64,000 nt of DNA. Origin: Palsa-295 sp963785585 (GTDB taxonomy: Bacteria > Acidobacteriota > Terriglobia > Acidiferrales > UBA7541). Below, in pieces: positions 25,176 through 34,365 of the stretch (the first letter of the stretch is position 1; each line of letters opens with the position of its first letter). The translations under genes were made by a program, and so were the position numbers. The notes under the pieces were generated by a model, which was not told the origin of the DNA, searched no databases, and worked only from the letters and a program-made list of their open reading frames with translations. The stretch covers positions 248,001 through 312,000 of the forward strand of contig CAWAVW010000003.1 in assembly GCA_963785585.1 (NCBI GenBank). Direction: 5' to 3'.

Positions 25176-26093
25176 TTGCGATCCTGGGCCAACGTTTTGA
25201 CCACTCCACACATTTCCGTTTGCATTTGTACTTTCAAGCGTCCCGAACTGTTGCGCAAATTGCTCAGTCGCCTGGTTTCTCAGAAAACAGGCTCGGCATT
25301 CACATACAGCGCCGTCGTCGTCGATAACGATGCCGCCCGTTCCGCGGAACAGACAGCCTCGGAGTTCGCGACAGCCGGTTCCTTGGCCCTCGCGTACTGC
25401 GTCGAGCCGGAGCCAAACATTGCGCGCGCTCGAAACCTCGCGATCCGGTCCTCGACCGGTGATTACGTTGCCTTCATTGACGATGACGAGTTCCCGGAAT
25501 CCGACTGGCTGCAACGTTTGTTCGACGCGCGTGCTCGTTTCAACGCCAGCGGCGTCCTCGCGCCCGTCCGCCCGTATTTTGAAACCGAACCCCCGAAATG
25601 GCTGCGGGATGGAAAGTTTTTCGATCGGCCGGAACACGAAACGGGTTTCGTTCTCGACTGGAATGAGTGCCGCACCGGCAACGTCCTTTTTGCGAAATCG
25701 ATTCTGGAAGGGGACGACGCTCCCTTCGACGTCAAGTTCAACACCGCCGGCGAGGATATCGATTTCTTTCGCCGCATGGTTCGGAAAGGCTGCGTTTTCG
25801 TTTGGTGCCAGGAAGCCGCCGTTCACGAGGTCGTTCCGGCATCGCGCTGCAACCGGCGATACCTGCTGAAACGCGCGCTGCTTCGCGGCAGTAATTTCTC
25901 GAAGCATCCGACCGGCCGCGTCGCCAACGCCGCCCGCTCACTAGTTGCGGTTCCTTGCTATGCCGTAGCGCTTCCCGTGTTTGCTCTCTTCGGCCAGCAT
26001 GTCTTTCTGAAATATCTGATCAAGCTTCTCGACCACGCCAGCCGCTTGCTGTCGTACATCGGCCTACCCGTGGTATCCGAGCGGCACACGTAG
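25176..26093 (+). CDS. GT2-family glycosyltransferase
   Basis: A family 2 glycosyltransferase of about 300 aa. Motifs: HISVCICTFKRPELLRKLLS, VVVDNDAARSA, EPEPNIARARNLAI and the metal site YVAFIDDDEFPESDWL, with a later GEDIDFF for the acceptor/base region. The reading frame has no ATG near the start; TTG 25176 or TTG 25197 (which gives MTTPHISV) are the candidates and I cannot decide. C-terminal hydrophobic segment (about 265-290) may associate it with the membrane. Sugar specificity unknown. Confidence 0.87.
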   Translation: MRSWANVLTTPHISVCICTFKRPELLRKLLSRLVSQKTGSAFTYSAVVVDNDAARSAEQTASEFATAGSLALAYCVEPEPNIARARNLAIRSSTGDYVAFIDDDEFPESDWLQRLFDARARFNASGVLAPVRPYFETEPPKWLRDGKFFDRPEHETGFVLDWNECRTGNVLFAKSILEGDDAPFDVKFNTAGEDIDFFRRMVRKGCVFVWCQEAAVHEVVPASRCNRRYLLKRALLRGSNFSKHPTGRVANAARSLVAVPCYAVALPVFALFGQHVFLKYLIKLLDHASRLLSYIGLPVVSERHT

Positions 26094-26125
26094 GTTTCGA
26101 AAGATGGAAAGTGGGAGACTGATGG

Positions 26126-27088
26126 ATGTCCGGTAAGACCGTAAACATCACCGTGAAAGGGAAGCGCGTGCCCCTGCCCGCTTTCGATTTTCAGGACAAA
26201 GTCATCGCCGTCCGCGGATCGGTCCCGAAAATCGCCTTCGTTCACGATGAGTGGTGGATCGAAAGTGAATTGCAAGATCCCGAAGCCTGCCTCGCTGCCC
26301 TGAAACAGCGGCGGAGTGCCGGTTTTCGCGCCGATCTTCTGACGTTTGCGCCAAAGATGCCGGGCTCGCAGCCGAAATATTCCTACCACACGGAAATGGA
26401 TAGTATCGCCGCCGCTCGCACCTCCAACTTTAAGCAATGGTGGGAGAGCCTGCCTCAGGAAAGCCGCAAAAACGTCCGCCGCTCGCAAAAGCGCGGCGTC
26501 GTCGTCGAGGTCAGGAAATTTGACGACGAGCTGATCAATGGAATCATGGGCGTCAACAACGATTCGTCCGTCCGCCAAGGCGGTCGCAACGCTCACTACG
26601 GCAAGCCGTTCGAAGAAGTAAAAGCCGACCACGAATCGTTCCTCGACCGCAGCGATTTCATCTGTGCCGTCGCGGACAACACCATCATCGGATACCTCAA
26701 ACTTGTCTATAAGGGCGACGTCGCCGCCTTGCTCAACCTTGCCGTAAAACCCAGTGAGACCGACAAACGCCCGGCCAACGCCTTAATGGCCAAGGCCGTC
26801 GAGCTGTGCGAACAAAAAGGCGTGCAATATCTCACCTACGGCATGTTCAACTACGGAAACAAACGCGATAGCCCGCTTCGCGAATTCAAAATCCGCAACG
26901 GTTTCGAGGAAGTCTTAACTCCGCGATACTTCGTTCCGCTTACCCCGCTCGGCTCTCTCTCATTGAAACTGGGTTTGCATCGCGGACTTCTGGGAATTCT
27001 TCCGCACCAGGCCATCACCTGGGGTTTGAAGACGCGGGCGAGATGGTACAATTTTAAGTCGTCCTTAGCCGGTGTAGCTCAACGTTAG
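26126..27088 (+). CDS. GNAT/FemAB-like acyltransferase
   Basis: A 320-aa protein with the peptidoglycan/lipid-linked GNAT layout: FKQWWESLPQESRKNVRRSQKRG (tRNA/acceptor side as in FemAB-like proteins), FICAVADNTIIGYLKLVYKG and LLNLAVKPSETDKRPANALMAKAVELC (CoA or aminoacyl pocket), then YGMFNYGNKRDSPLREFKIRNGF. Probably adds an acyl or aminoacyl group to the sugar. The last six sense codons (AGVAQR) and the stop lie inside the degenerate tRNA at 27068-27142, so the gene end and the tRNA share sequence. Confidence 0.75.
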   Translation: MSGKTVNITVKGKRVPLPAFDFQDKVIAVRGSVPKIAFVHDEWWIESELQDPEACLAALKQRRSAGFRADLLTFAPKMPGSQPKYSYHTEMDSIAAARTSNFKQWWESLPQESRKNVRRSQKRGVVVEVRKFDDELINGIMGVNNDSSVRQGGRNAHYGKPFEEVKADHESFLDRSDFICAVADNTIIGYLKLVYKGDVAALLNLAVKPSETDKRPANALMAKAVELCEQKGVQYLTYGMFNYGNKRDSPLREFKIRNGFEEVLTPRYFVPLTPLGSLSLKLGLHRGLLGILPHQAITWGLKTRARWYNFKSSLAGVAQR

Positions 27089-27142
27089 AGCGGCCGAATC
27101 GTACTCGGCAGATGGAGCGTTCAATTCCTCCCGCCGGCTCCA
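27068..27142 (+). tRNA. Degenerate tRNA-Thr (CGT anticodon), probable pseudogene
   Basis: A 75-base cloverleaf. Acceptor arms GCCGGTG and CGCCGGC pair over 7 positions (one G-U), followed by discriminator T and encoded CCA. D-stem GCTC/GAGC is intact, anticodon stem GCCGA/TCGGC pairs fully around ATCGTAC, giving anticodon CGT. Defects: the D-loop AACGTTA lacks the GG pair (AACGGTA expected), and the T-stem needs a bulged C (GGAG-C-G against CCTCC around TTCAATT). Its 5' end overlaps the 3' end of the upstream coding sequence by 21 bases. TTTTT follows at 27145. It may be decayed, or cotranscribed and processed from the operon. Confidence 0.7.
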
Positions 27143-27197
27143 ACTTTTTGCAGTATTCGCTGTCGCCGGTGGATCCCGCCGGTCGCCCCCACCGAAC

Positions 27198-29039
27198 ATG
27201 CCTGGAATCGTAGGAATCATTACAAAAATGCCGCGCGCCTGGGCCGAACCCCAGTTGCAGCGCATGGTCGAAACTCTCCGCCACGGTTCCAACTACGAAA
27301 CGGGCACCTGGATGGATGATTCGATGGGCGTGTACCTCGGATGGGCGGCCCTCAAGAATTCTTTCGCCTCGGGATTGCCCCTTCGCAGCGCGCATGGCGA
27401 CACCACCCTGGTATTTTCCGGAGAAGACTATGCCGCTCCTGGCATGCTCCCGCGCGCCTCGCAAAACGGCCATGCGCCTCTCAACGCCGCGCCCGTCTAT
27501 CTACTTGATCAATACGCGCAGGACGCCGCGTTCCCAACGAATCTCAATGGCCGCTTCCAGGGACTCGTCGCCGATAAATCCCGCGGCATCGCAACGCTCT
27601 TCAACGACCGCTACGGCCTGCATCGCATCTACTTCCACGAATCCACCGAAGCGTTTTACTTCGCCGCGGAAGCCAAAGCGATTTTGTCCGTGCGGCCCGA
27701 GCTGCGCTCCATTGACGCCAGGAGCTTCGGCGAATTCGTCGCCTGTGGTTGCGTGCTCGAAAATCGCTCGCTGTTCTCCGGCATCCAGTTAGTTCCGCCA
27801 GCCTCCGCCTGGACGTTCCGCCATGGCGCCATCGAAAAGAAATCCGCCTACTTCGATCCGCGCGAATGGGAAACCCAGCCCACCCTCGAGCCCGAAGCCT
27901 ACTACCAGTCGCTTCGCGAAACTTTTTCGCGCATCGTCCCGCGCTACTTCGGCGGCCATGAACCTATCGGCATGTCCCTCACCGGCGGCCTCGATACGCG
28001 CATCATCATGGCCTGGACGAAAGCTGCGCCCGGCTCGCTGCCGTGCTATTCCTTCGGCGGCATGTTTCGCGATTGTGAAGACGTCACCCTGGCGCGCCGC
28101 GTTGCCCGCGTGTGCGAGCAGCCCTTCGAACTCATTCCCGTCGGCGATGAGTTCCTCTCGCAGTTCGCGCGCTACGCCGAGCAAACCGTCTATCGCACCG
28201 ATGGTTGCGCCAGTGTGAAAAATTCCGCCGACCTCTACGTCAACGAACGTGCCTTCCAGATCGCGCCCGTCCGCATGACCGGCAACTACGGCGGCGAAAT
28301 CCTTCGCCAGGTCCGCGCCTTCAAACCCGTCATGCCCGCTCGGTCGCTTTTTCGTCCGGACTTTTACGCGAACGTCGAAGCCGCCCGTGACACCTACGAT
28401 CGTCTGCTCGCGGGCAACGCTGTTTCCTTCATCGCTTTTCGCCAGGTGCCTTGGCACCACTACGGCCTTCTCGCGCTCGAGCAGACGCAAATCTCCATGC
28501 GCTCGCCCTATCTCGATAACGACATCGTCCGTCTCGCTTACCGCGCGCAGGGCGCCGCCACGGCCGAAAGCGACGTCTTCAAAGACAGCGACGAAAGCGT
28601 TCGCCTGATCGCCGACGGCAATCCCCAGCTTGCGCGCATCCGCACCGACCGCGGACTCGCCGGTTCCGCCGGCAGCCTCTCGAACTCCGTCACCCGCGCC
28701 TATCTCGAGTTCACTTTCAAATCCGAATACGCCTATGACTACGGCATGCCGCAGTGGCTCGCCGGCATCGACCATCGCCTGAGCGCCCTGCGCCTCGAGC
28801 GCCTGTTTCTCGGCCGCCACAAATTCAATCACTACCGCGTCTGGTATCGCGACGCGCTTTCCTCCTACGTGCGCGAAATGCTGCTCGATTCCCGCACGCT
28901 CGCCCGGCCCTACGTCAACCGCGCCGGCGTCGAATCCATCGTCAACGGCCACCTGAAAGGCGACCACAACTACACCACCGAGATTCACCAGCTCCTGACT
29001 CTCGAGCTCATCCACCGCCTTTTCATCGACTCGAACTAG
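27198..29039 (+). CDS. Asparagine-synthase-like protein lacking the glutaminase Cys
   Basis: A 613-aa protein with an N-terminal Ntn-type glutaminase fold and a C-terminal PP-loop synthetase. The start reads MPGIVGI, where glutamine-dependent enzymes have MCGI, so the N-terminal nucleophile Cys is replaced by Pro. The PP-loop is LTGGLDTR (about 261-268) instead of SGGLDS. Residues such as FNDRYGLHRIYF and AAEAKAIL keep the family shape. It probably activates a carboxylate with ATP and uses ammonia or another amine, making an amide on the glycan or a precursor. GC-rich sequence upstream shows no clear ribosome site. Confidence 0.8.
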   Translation: MPGIVGIITKMPRAWAEPQLQRMVETLRHGSNYETGTWMDDSMGVYLGWAALKNSFASGLPLRSAHGDTTLVFSGEDYAAPGMLPRASQNGHAPLNAAPVYLLDQYAQDAAFPTNLNGRFQGLVADKSRGIATLFNDRYGLHRIYFHESTEAFYFAAEAKAILSVRPELRSIDARSFGEFVACGCVLENRSLFSGIQLVPPASAWTFRHGAIEKKSAYFDPREWETQPTLEPEAYYQSLRETFSRIVPRYFGGHEPIGMSLTGGLDTRIIMAWTKAAPGSLPCYSFGGMFRDCEDVTLARRVARVCEQPFELIPVGDEFLSQFARYAEQTVYRTDGCASVKNSADLYVNERAFQIAPVRMTGNYGGEILRQVRAFKPVMPARSLFRPDFYANVEAARDTYDRLLAGNAVSFIAFRQVPWHHYGLLALEQTQISMRSPYLDNDIVRLAYRAQGAATAESDVFKDSDESVRLIADGNPQLARIRTDRGLAGSAGSLSNSVTRAYLEFTFKSEYAYDYGMPQWLAGIDHRLSALRLERLFLGRHKFNHYRVWYRDALSSYVREMLLDSRTLARPYVNRAGVESIVNGHLKGDHNYTTEIHQLLTLELIHRLFIDSN

Positions 29040-29079
29040 ACCGGCGCTCCACGCCCGGCGATATACACATCGCCCACTC

Positions 29080-30096
29080 ATGACCGCTGCGAACAAGGTA
29101 CCGCGAAACTCCGCACTCGATTTCACAAAGGGCGCACTTGTGCTTTTCATGGTTCTCTATCACTGGAACAATTACTTTTTCGGCGCGCACGACAATCGCT
29201 ATTTGAGGTTTTTGACGCCCTCCTTCATTTTTATTTCCGGCTTCATCGTTTCGAATATTTATCTTTCAAAATACGGAGCAGCCGACCCGCAGCTTCCCAA
29301 GCGGCTGCTGGAAAGAGGCCTCAAGATTCTCGGCGTGTTTTTCGTGCTAAATTTCACGAGGGACGCCCTGGTTCGACTCGCGGGCCAGGATCAAGCCGTC
29401 GCAGCGCACTGGACTCCCCAGAGTTTGATCGACATCTATCTGGTAGGGAATGGCGTAGGCGGGGGCCAGGCGAAGGCGGTCGCCTTTTTCGTCCTGGTTC
29501 CCATCGGCTACCTGCTGATTCTTTCTGCGCTGCTCGTGATGTTATCCCGCCATTTTCGATACGTATTTCACGCTTGCGCCGTTCTGTTTTTGGTTGCCAT
29601 CGGCGCTTTATATTTCGCCGGTGCGCAGAGCCCCAATTTGGAGCTTCTCGCGATTGGACTTCTCGGCGTGATCGCGGGATACCTGCCTCTTGAACGCGTA
29701 AACTCAATCGTCAGGCATCCCTACGCGCTGGGCTTGGCATATCTCGCGTATCTGGCCGCGATTACGCATTGGAATGTGCGCTACCCGCTTCAAATTATCG
29801 GTGTCTATCTCACCTTGATGATCATTTACCTCGTTGGTCTGAAGAGTGGGGAACCCGGCACGATAAGGGGATGGGTGATCTTGCTTGGTAAATATTCTCT
29901 GTATGGATATATCGCCCAGATCGCGATCTTGCAGTTGCTTCATGTGGCGCTCAAGACGCTTACCCCGCCACTCTTACTGCTTGCCGTTTCGTTTATCTTG
30001 GCATTTGTTCTAACGGTTGTGAGCGTTGAAATTCTTGACCGGCTGCGGCGCCATTCCGCGTTGCTCGATTCCGCGTATAAGGCCGTCTTCGCGTAG
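29080..30096 (+). CDS. Acyltransferase-3-like integral membrane protein
   Basis: A 338-aa polytopic protein with about nine or ten hydrophobic segments. The N-terminal signature NSALDFTKGALVLFMVLYHW is that of acyltransferase 3/OpgC/heparan-acetyltransferase-like proteins, with the catalytic-type His in YHW. It would O-acetylate a sugar at the membrane. Starts 40 bases after the asparagine-synthase-like gene. A second acyltransferase is encoded at 40643. Confidence 0.83.
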   Translation: MTAANKVPRNSALDFTKGALVLFMVLYHWNNYFFGAHDNRYLRFLTPSFIFISGFIVSNIYLSKYGAADPQLPKRLLERGLKILGVFFVLNFTRDALVRLAGQDQAVAAHWTPQSLIDIYLVGNGVGGGQAKAVAFFVLVPIGYLLILSALLVMLSRHFRYVFHACAVLFLVAIGALYFAGAQSPNLELLAIGLLGVIAGYLPLERVNSIVRHPYALGLAYLAYLAAITHWNVRYPLQIIGVYLTLMIIYLVGLKSGEPGTIRGWVILLGKYSLYGYIAQIAILQLLHVALKTLTPPLLLLAVSFILAFVLTVVSVEILDRLRRHSALLDSAYKAVFA

Positions 30097-30190
30097 TTTG
30101 CGCGTAGGATCTGCTTTGGGCCCGGATTGGCTTTAGAGTTCAAAGAATGGAACTAACATCTACAGCAACGGCTAGCAGCGCGAGGCAACC

Positions 30191-31600
30191 ATGGTTCGCC
30201 TGATCGCAGCGGCCCTCTGCGCCATTTTCATCCTCATTCTCTTTCGGCTGAACCGCCAAAAAGATGTCCGCACCTCGGCGGCCTTGTGGCTCCCGACGTT
30301 TTGGCTTTTTATCGGCACCTCGCGCAACATCGCGGAATGGTTTCACTACTCGTCCGAAGCAGGCGCGGATCGATACCTCGAAGGCAATCCCCTTGACCGT
30401 GCGATTCTTTCCGGAGTGATTGCCATCGGAATCGCCGTTCTGATCGCCCGCGGCAGTCGTGTACTCGTGCTGTTGCGCTCGAACTTTCCGATCCTTATCT
30501 ATTTTATTTTCTGCGCCACCAGTGCGCTGTGGTCGGATTTTCCTGACGTCTCGTTTAAGCGCTGGTTCCGAGCCATCGGCGACGTGGTCATGATTTTGAT
30601 CGTTTTATCCGATCCAGACTGGATTGCGGCGATCAAGCGCGTCTTCGCTCGGGTCGGCCTGGTTGTGATCCCTCTCTCCGTGCTATTCATCCGTTACTTT
30701 CCGGAGTTGGGTCGTTCCTACTCCCGGGGTGGCGCGCCGTCATGGACCGGAGTTGCGACCGACAAGAACGCGCTCGGCATGCTCAGTCTGATTTTAGGTC
30801 TCGCCGCACTCTACCGCTTTCTGGAAATGTATACAGGCAAGGAAGGTCCGCGTAAGCGCGGCCCGCTGTTCGCGCAGGCGACTCTTTTCCTTTTGTCCAT
30901 TTATCTCCTGTTTGAATCGAATTCCGCCACAGCTGCCGCTTGTTTCGGATTGGCCGGCGGACCGATGGTTTTAACCTATCTCTATCCCTGGGCTCGGCGA
31001 GCCGCCACTTTGCGGCTCCTGGTCGCGGCCGTGATTCTGGTTCCGTTTTCCTCCATGTTTCTCGGGCTGGGCACCGGGCTCGTGCAGGACTTAGGGAGAG
31101 ACACATCGTTTACAGGCCGTACCGCGATTTGGCATTACGCCATTCCGATGGTGCCCAACGTCGCGGTCGGCGCCGGATTCGAAAGTTTTTGGCTCGGGCA
31201 CCGAATTAAAGACATGGAGCGCCTCATCAATCAAGATGTCAACCAGGCGCACAATGGCTATATCGAGATCTATTTGAATTTGGGATTTGCTGGTCTTGTT
31301 TTGCTCGCCGCACTTTTGATCAGTGGTTATCGCCGCGTCATGCCGGACGCCCGAAACCAAGTCCAGGCAGGAAGCTTGAGACTCGCTTTCTTCATCGTTG
31401 CAGTCGCCTACAATTTTTCAGAAGGCGGTTTCAAGATGATGTCGCCCGTATGGTTCGTCTTTCTGCTGTCGATTGCCATACGTCCAAAGGCCGTCGTCGC
31501 CGAAAGCCCGGCACGAAAATTCCCGATCCGGACGACCAAACCCGTTGCCCGCGTTGCCACGAAAGTCCCGGCTTTCCAGAGATTTGCGCGGCAGTCATGA
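30191..31600 (+). CDS. O-antigen polymerase/ligase family (Wzy/ExoQ/WaaL-like)
   Basis: A 469-aa protein with about 10-11 membrane segments. The family signature in the large loop is DVNQAHNGYIEIYLNLGFAG (His and Asn conserved), with SGRTAIW-type loop seen as TSFTGRTAIWHYAI, and SRGGAPSWTGVATDKNALG earlier. It is the likely polymerase joining repeat units made by the flippases and glycosyltransferases, or a ligase to lipid. A basic C-terminal tail (residues 440-469) is cytoplasmic. No other polymerase is visible in the window. Confidence 0.88.
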   Translation: MVRLIAAALCAIFILILFRLNRQKDVRTSAALWLPTFWLFIGTSRNIAEWFHYSSEAGADRYLEGNPLDRAILSGVIAIGIAVLIARGSRVLVLLRSNFPILIYFIFCATSALWSDFPDVSFKRWFRAIGDVVMILIVLSDPDWIAAIKRVFARVGLVVIPLSVLFIRYFPELGRSYSRGGAPSWTGVATDKNALGMLSLILGLAALYRFLEMYTGKEGPRKRGPLFAQATLFLLSIYLLFESNSATAAACFGLAGGPMVLTYLYPWARRAATLRLLVAAVILVPFSSMFLGLGTGLVQDLGRDTSFTGRTAIWHYAIPMVPNVAVGAGFESFWLGHRIKDMERLINQDVNQAHNGYIEIYLNLGFAGLVLLAALLISGYRRVMPDARNQVQAGSLRLAFFIVAVAYNFSEGGFKMMSPVWFVFLLSIAIRPKAVVAESPARKFPIRTTKPVARVATKVPAFQRFARQS

Positions 31601-31923
31601 CCCAATTCCCGTTCCCGGCCATCCGCGTGTACCAACGCGATAACTCGGCTGAGGCCGCCGCATCCAAAATGCGCCTAACTCCAGGCAGCTCAACACCTAA
31701 AACGCTCAAATCGGGACAGGTCGTTACCTGTACCCCGAACTGAACTCCGGGTCAGTAGATTTCCACCCAAGTGACGAATAACATCGCCCACATGAGTAAA
31801 TTTCAATCAAAATTCATGCCTGTTGGGCATTTGGCCGAAAAAGACAGCTCGGACTTTCAATCAACTCCGTTCACGGCCGTCACTCGTGCAGCGTTTTTCC
31901 GCGCCGGGGTCTCAGGAGATGTG
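31601..31923 (+). other. Gap before the beta-helix gene, with a hairpin at 31713-31735
   Basis: 323 bases with no convincing gene. It includes a strong stem-loop at 31713-31735 (ACAGGT, four bases, ACCTGT, extended by GGG/CCC across a bulged A) without a T-run. An open frame upstream of 31924 runs back to a GTG at 31771, but its residues do not resemble a signal peptide, so I treat the region as leader and spacer. Confidence 0.55.
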
Positions 31924-34068
31924 ATGCGAATGAAGCGCTTGCTGATTTTTGCCGTCTTGTTCCTCTGCGCCCCCACACTGGTGCGCGCCCAGGCTTGGTC
32001 TGGAATTATCAGCCCGAGCCGCGCGACCGACTGGACCCAGGCCGGAATTCCTGGCGGACTTCCGGACGGAAGCTGGACGCAATGCGGCTCGACCATCGCC
32101 GCCTACACCGGCAGCGCCAGCGCCATCCAATCGGTCATCAACGGCTGCAGCGCGAATCAGTACGTTTTGCTCGGCCCCGGGAAATTCAACATCAACGCGG
32201 GCCAGATTCGATTTCCGGCGAGCGGTCACGTCGTTTTGCGCGGCTCGGGATCGAACAGCACGTTCTTGGTATTCAGTGGCTCGGCAGGTTCCGGATGCGG
32301 GCAATCATCCGCTTTCATCTGCGGCGTCTCGAATGATGGAACGTACACCAACGAACCCCCGCCGAACGTCTTTAACTGGACCGGCGGATACTCCAAAGGG
32401 TCGACGCAAATCACTTTGTCCGGCGTGTCCAACATCAATCTGAACACCACGATGATCTTCCTCGACCAGTGCGATTCGGGCTGGACCGGAAACGGACAAT
32501 GCTCGGGGAGTTCGAAAGACAACGGCCAGCTATTCGTCTGTCAGGACAGCTATACCACGTCTCCGACGGGATGTTCCGCTGACGGCCCCGATTCCGGCGG
32601 AAGCCGAGGAAACGGCAACACGCTTTTTCATCGTGGCCAAATGCAAATCGTCACGGCTACCGCCATCAATCAGGGCGGCTGCGGCGCAACCTGTGTCACG
32701 ATTTCTTCTCCCATCGTCGCACCCAACTGGAGCGCGAGCCAAAATCCGCAAGCCTGGATTGTTCAGCCCATCGTTCAGGTCGGCGTCGAAAATATGTCTC
32801 TCGACGGGACTTCTTCCGGCACCGCCGAGGGCGTCGAGTACGATAGCTGCCTCGATTGCTGGGTCAGCGGTGTGCGCTTCGTAACCATTAACACCTGGGG
32901 CATCAACTGCCTGCAGTGCGCGTACGGCGTCTATAAAGACAATTATTTCTGGTACGAACAAAGCAGCGATTCGTACGGTATCCGCCAGAGCGCAACTTCC
33001 TTCATGCTGACCCAGAACAACATCTTCCAGCGAAAATTTGGTCCAATCGTTGTCGATGGTTCCAGCACCGGAAATGTTTACGCCTACAACTTCATGGTCA
33101 ACGGTGGCGTCGCCGGCGGAGCCTCGGACTTTATGCGTTCCTGGGGCATCAACCACGCCAATAACGAATTCACCTTGTGGGAAGGCAATATCGCCCCGGA
33201 GCAATATGACGACGGCGACCACGGCACCACCGGCATGAACACCAATTTCCGCAACTTCTATCTCGGTTGGGAGAGTTGCGCCAACGGCCAGTGTGGCGGG
33301 GATGCATTCAAAGACTCGAGCACCAATGCGCTCAATGAACAGTCGTACGATCGTTACGCCAACATCATCGGCAACGTTTTGGGTACGCCGGGTTATCACA
33401 CCCAATATAAGACCGGCAACGGCAGCAACGTCGCCGTTCTTTCTCTCGGTTCCGGTAACGGTGGCGTTAGCATCCCCGTTCCGTCCGATCCCTTGGTCAA
33501 CTCCACCGCGCTTTTCTGGGGAAACTACGACGTTGCCACCGCCGCCGTTCGCTTCTGCGGCAATTCCTCTGACTCCGTGTGGGCCTCCGTCTGCAACGGC
33601 ACTTCGGAAGTTCCCACCGGTGCCAGTCTTTATCCGAACTCGGTTCCGACGGCGGGCGACACCGCTGCAGGACAAAGCCCCATGCCGGCCAGCTTCTATC
33701 TTTCGTCCAAGCCCTCTTGGTTTGGCTCGGCTCCATTTCCGGTCATCGGACCGGACGTGACCGGCGGCAACATCGGCCAGTGCACCGGCACTCTCAACAC
33801 TCCCGGACATTACTCCGGTTTGCCCGCAACCAGCTCCGGCCAGTGCACGGGCACATCGCTTTCGAATTCCGCGTGGGGTGGCCATGTGAACGCTAATCCC
33901 GCCATGAATTGCTACTTGAATGTGATGGGCGGCGTTCCTGACGGCACCGTCGGCGTGCTCGCCTTTGACGCCGGACTTTGCTACGGCGGTTCCTCGGGCA
34001 CCGGCGGCTCGAATCCGCCCGCTGCTCCGACCAACGTGAAGGCCACTGTCAATACGTCCAGCGACTAA
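31924..34068 (+). CDS. Secreted right-handed beta-helix protein (pectate-lyase-like)
   Basis: A 714-aa protein. An N-terminal signal peptide (residues 1-22) precedes a region of repeated beta-helix rungs (ASAIQSVINGCSANQYVLL; GVENMSLDG; AEGVEYDSCLDCWVSGVRF; QNNIFQRKFGPIVVDGSS; NVYAYNFMVNGG) rich in Asn, Gly and Cys. Start ATG 31924 has AGGAG at 31914-31918 and begins the signal peptide. The C-terminus stops at NPPAAPTNVKATV, which looks like the first strand of an FN3 domain. In this context it may be a polysaccharide lyase or a binding/scaffold protein. No catalytic residue set is clear. Confidence 0.8.
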   Translation: MRMKRLLIFAVLFLCAPTLVRAQAWSGIISPSRATDWTQAGIPGGLPDGSWTQCGSTIAAYTGSASAIQSVINGCSANQYVLLGPGKFNINAGQIRFPASGHVVLRGSGSNSTFLVFSGSAGSGCGQSSAFICGVSNDGTYTNEPPPNVFNWTGGYSKGSTQITLSGVSNINLNTTMIFLDQCDSGWTGNGQCSGSSKDNGQLFVCQDSYTTSPTGCSADGPDSGGSRGNGNTLFHRGQMQIVTATAINQGGCGATCVTISSPIVAPNWSASQNPQAWIVQPIVQVGVENMSLDGTSSGTAEGVEYDSCLDCWVSGVRFVTINTWGINCLQCAYGVYKDNYFWYEQSSDSYGIRQSATSFMLTQNNIFQRKFGPIVVDGSSTGNVYAYNFMVNGGVAGGASDFMRSWGINHANNEFTLWEGNIAPEQYDDGDHGTTGMNTNFRNFYLGWESCANGQCGGDAFKDSSTNALNEQSYDRYANIIGNVLGTPGYHTQYKTGNGSNVAVLSLGSGNGGVSIPVPSDPLVNSTALFWGNYDVATAAVRFCGNSSDSVWASVCNGTSEVPTGASLYPNSVPTAGDTAAGQSPMPASFYLSSKPSWFGSAPFPVIGPDVTGGNIGQCTGTLNTPGHYSGLPATSSGQCTGTSLSNSAWGGHVNANPAMNCYLNVMGGVPDGTVGVLAFDAGLCYGGSSGTGGSNPPAAPTNVKATVNTSSD

Positions 34069-34100
34069 CGACACGTTCGCGCTGCATGACGAGACCGCCA

Positions 34101-34134
34101 GGCGATCGAGCTTCTGATCGCGCTTGTGATCGCC
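34101..34134 (+). repeat. Inverted repeat GGCGATC/GATCGCC with three GATCG copies
   Basis: 7-bp perfect arms 20 bases apart; a nested alternative GCGATC/GATCGC with an 8-base loop also forms. The motif GATCG occurs three times in 30 bases. It lies 32 bases after the beta-helix stop. No T-run follows, so it is not a typical terminator. The rest of the 34069-34365 gap shows nothing I can name. Confidence 0.35.
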
Positions 34135-34365
34135 CCAGGGTCACCTCACCGCTGCGCATGGCTCTATAAACGGACCCCGACACGACGAACGATTTCGCAA
34201 TCACAAGCTCTATCGATCTGCACTCAAGTCCTGAACATATCAACGTTCACCGCAATCCACGTTCGCATCACCAATCGTATTAACATTGCGCGCCCAATTT
34301 CCGTCAATCCGCACCGGACACCGCACCTTGCGCCGCATCGAAAACGGACGCGACCGTAAATCCAA

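Noticed and set aside
27068..27200. Genomic island boundary at the tRNA
   Set aside because: No integrase and no repeated tRNA 3' end elsewhere in the window; the genes on both sides belong to the same type of locus.
27789..29150. A 453-codon open frame on the - strand over the asparagine-synthase-like gene
   Set aside because: Same reasoning: antisense shadow of a gene with clear family motifs.
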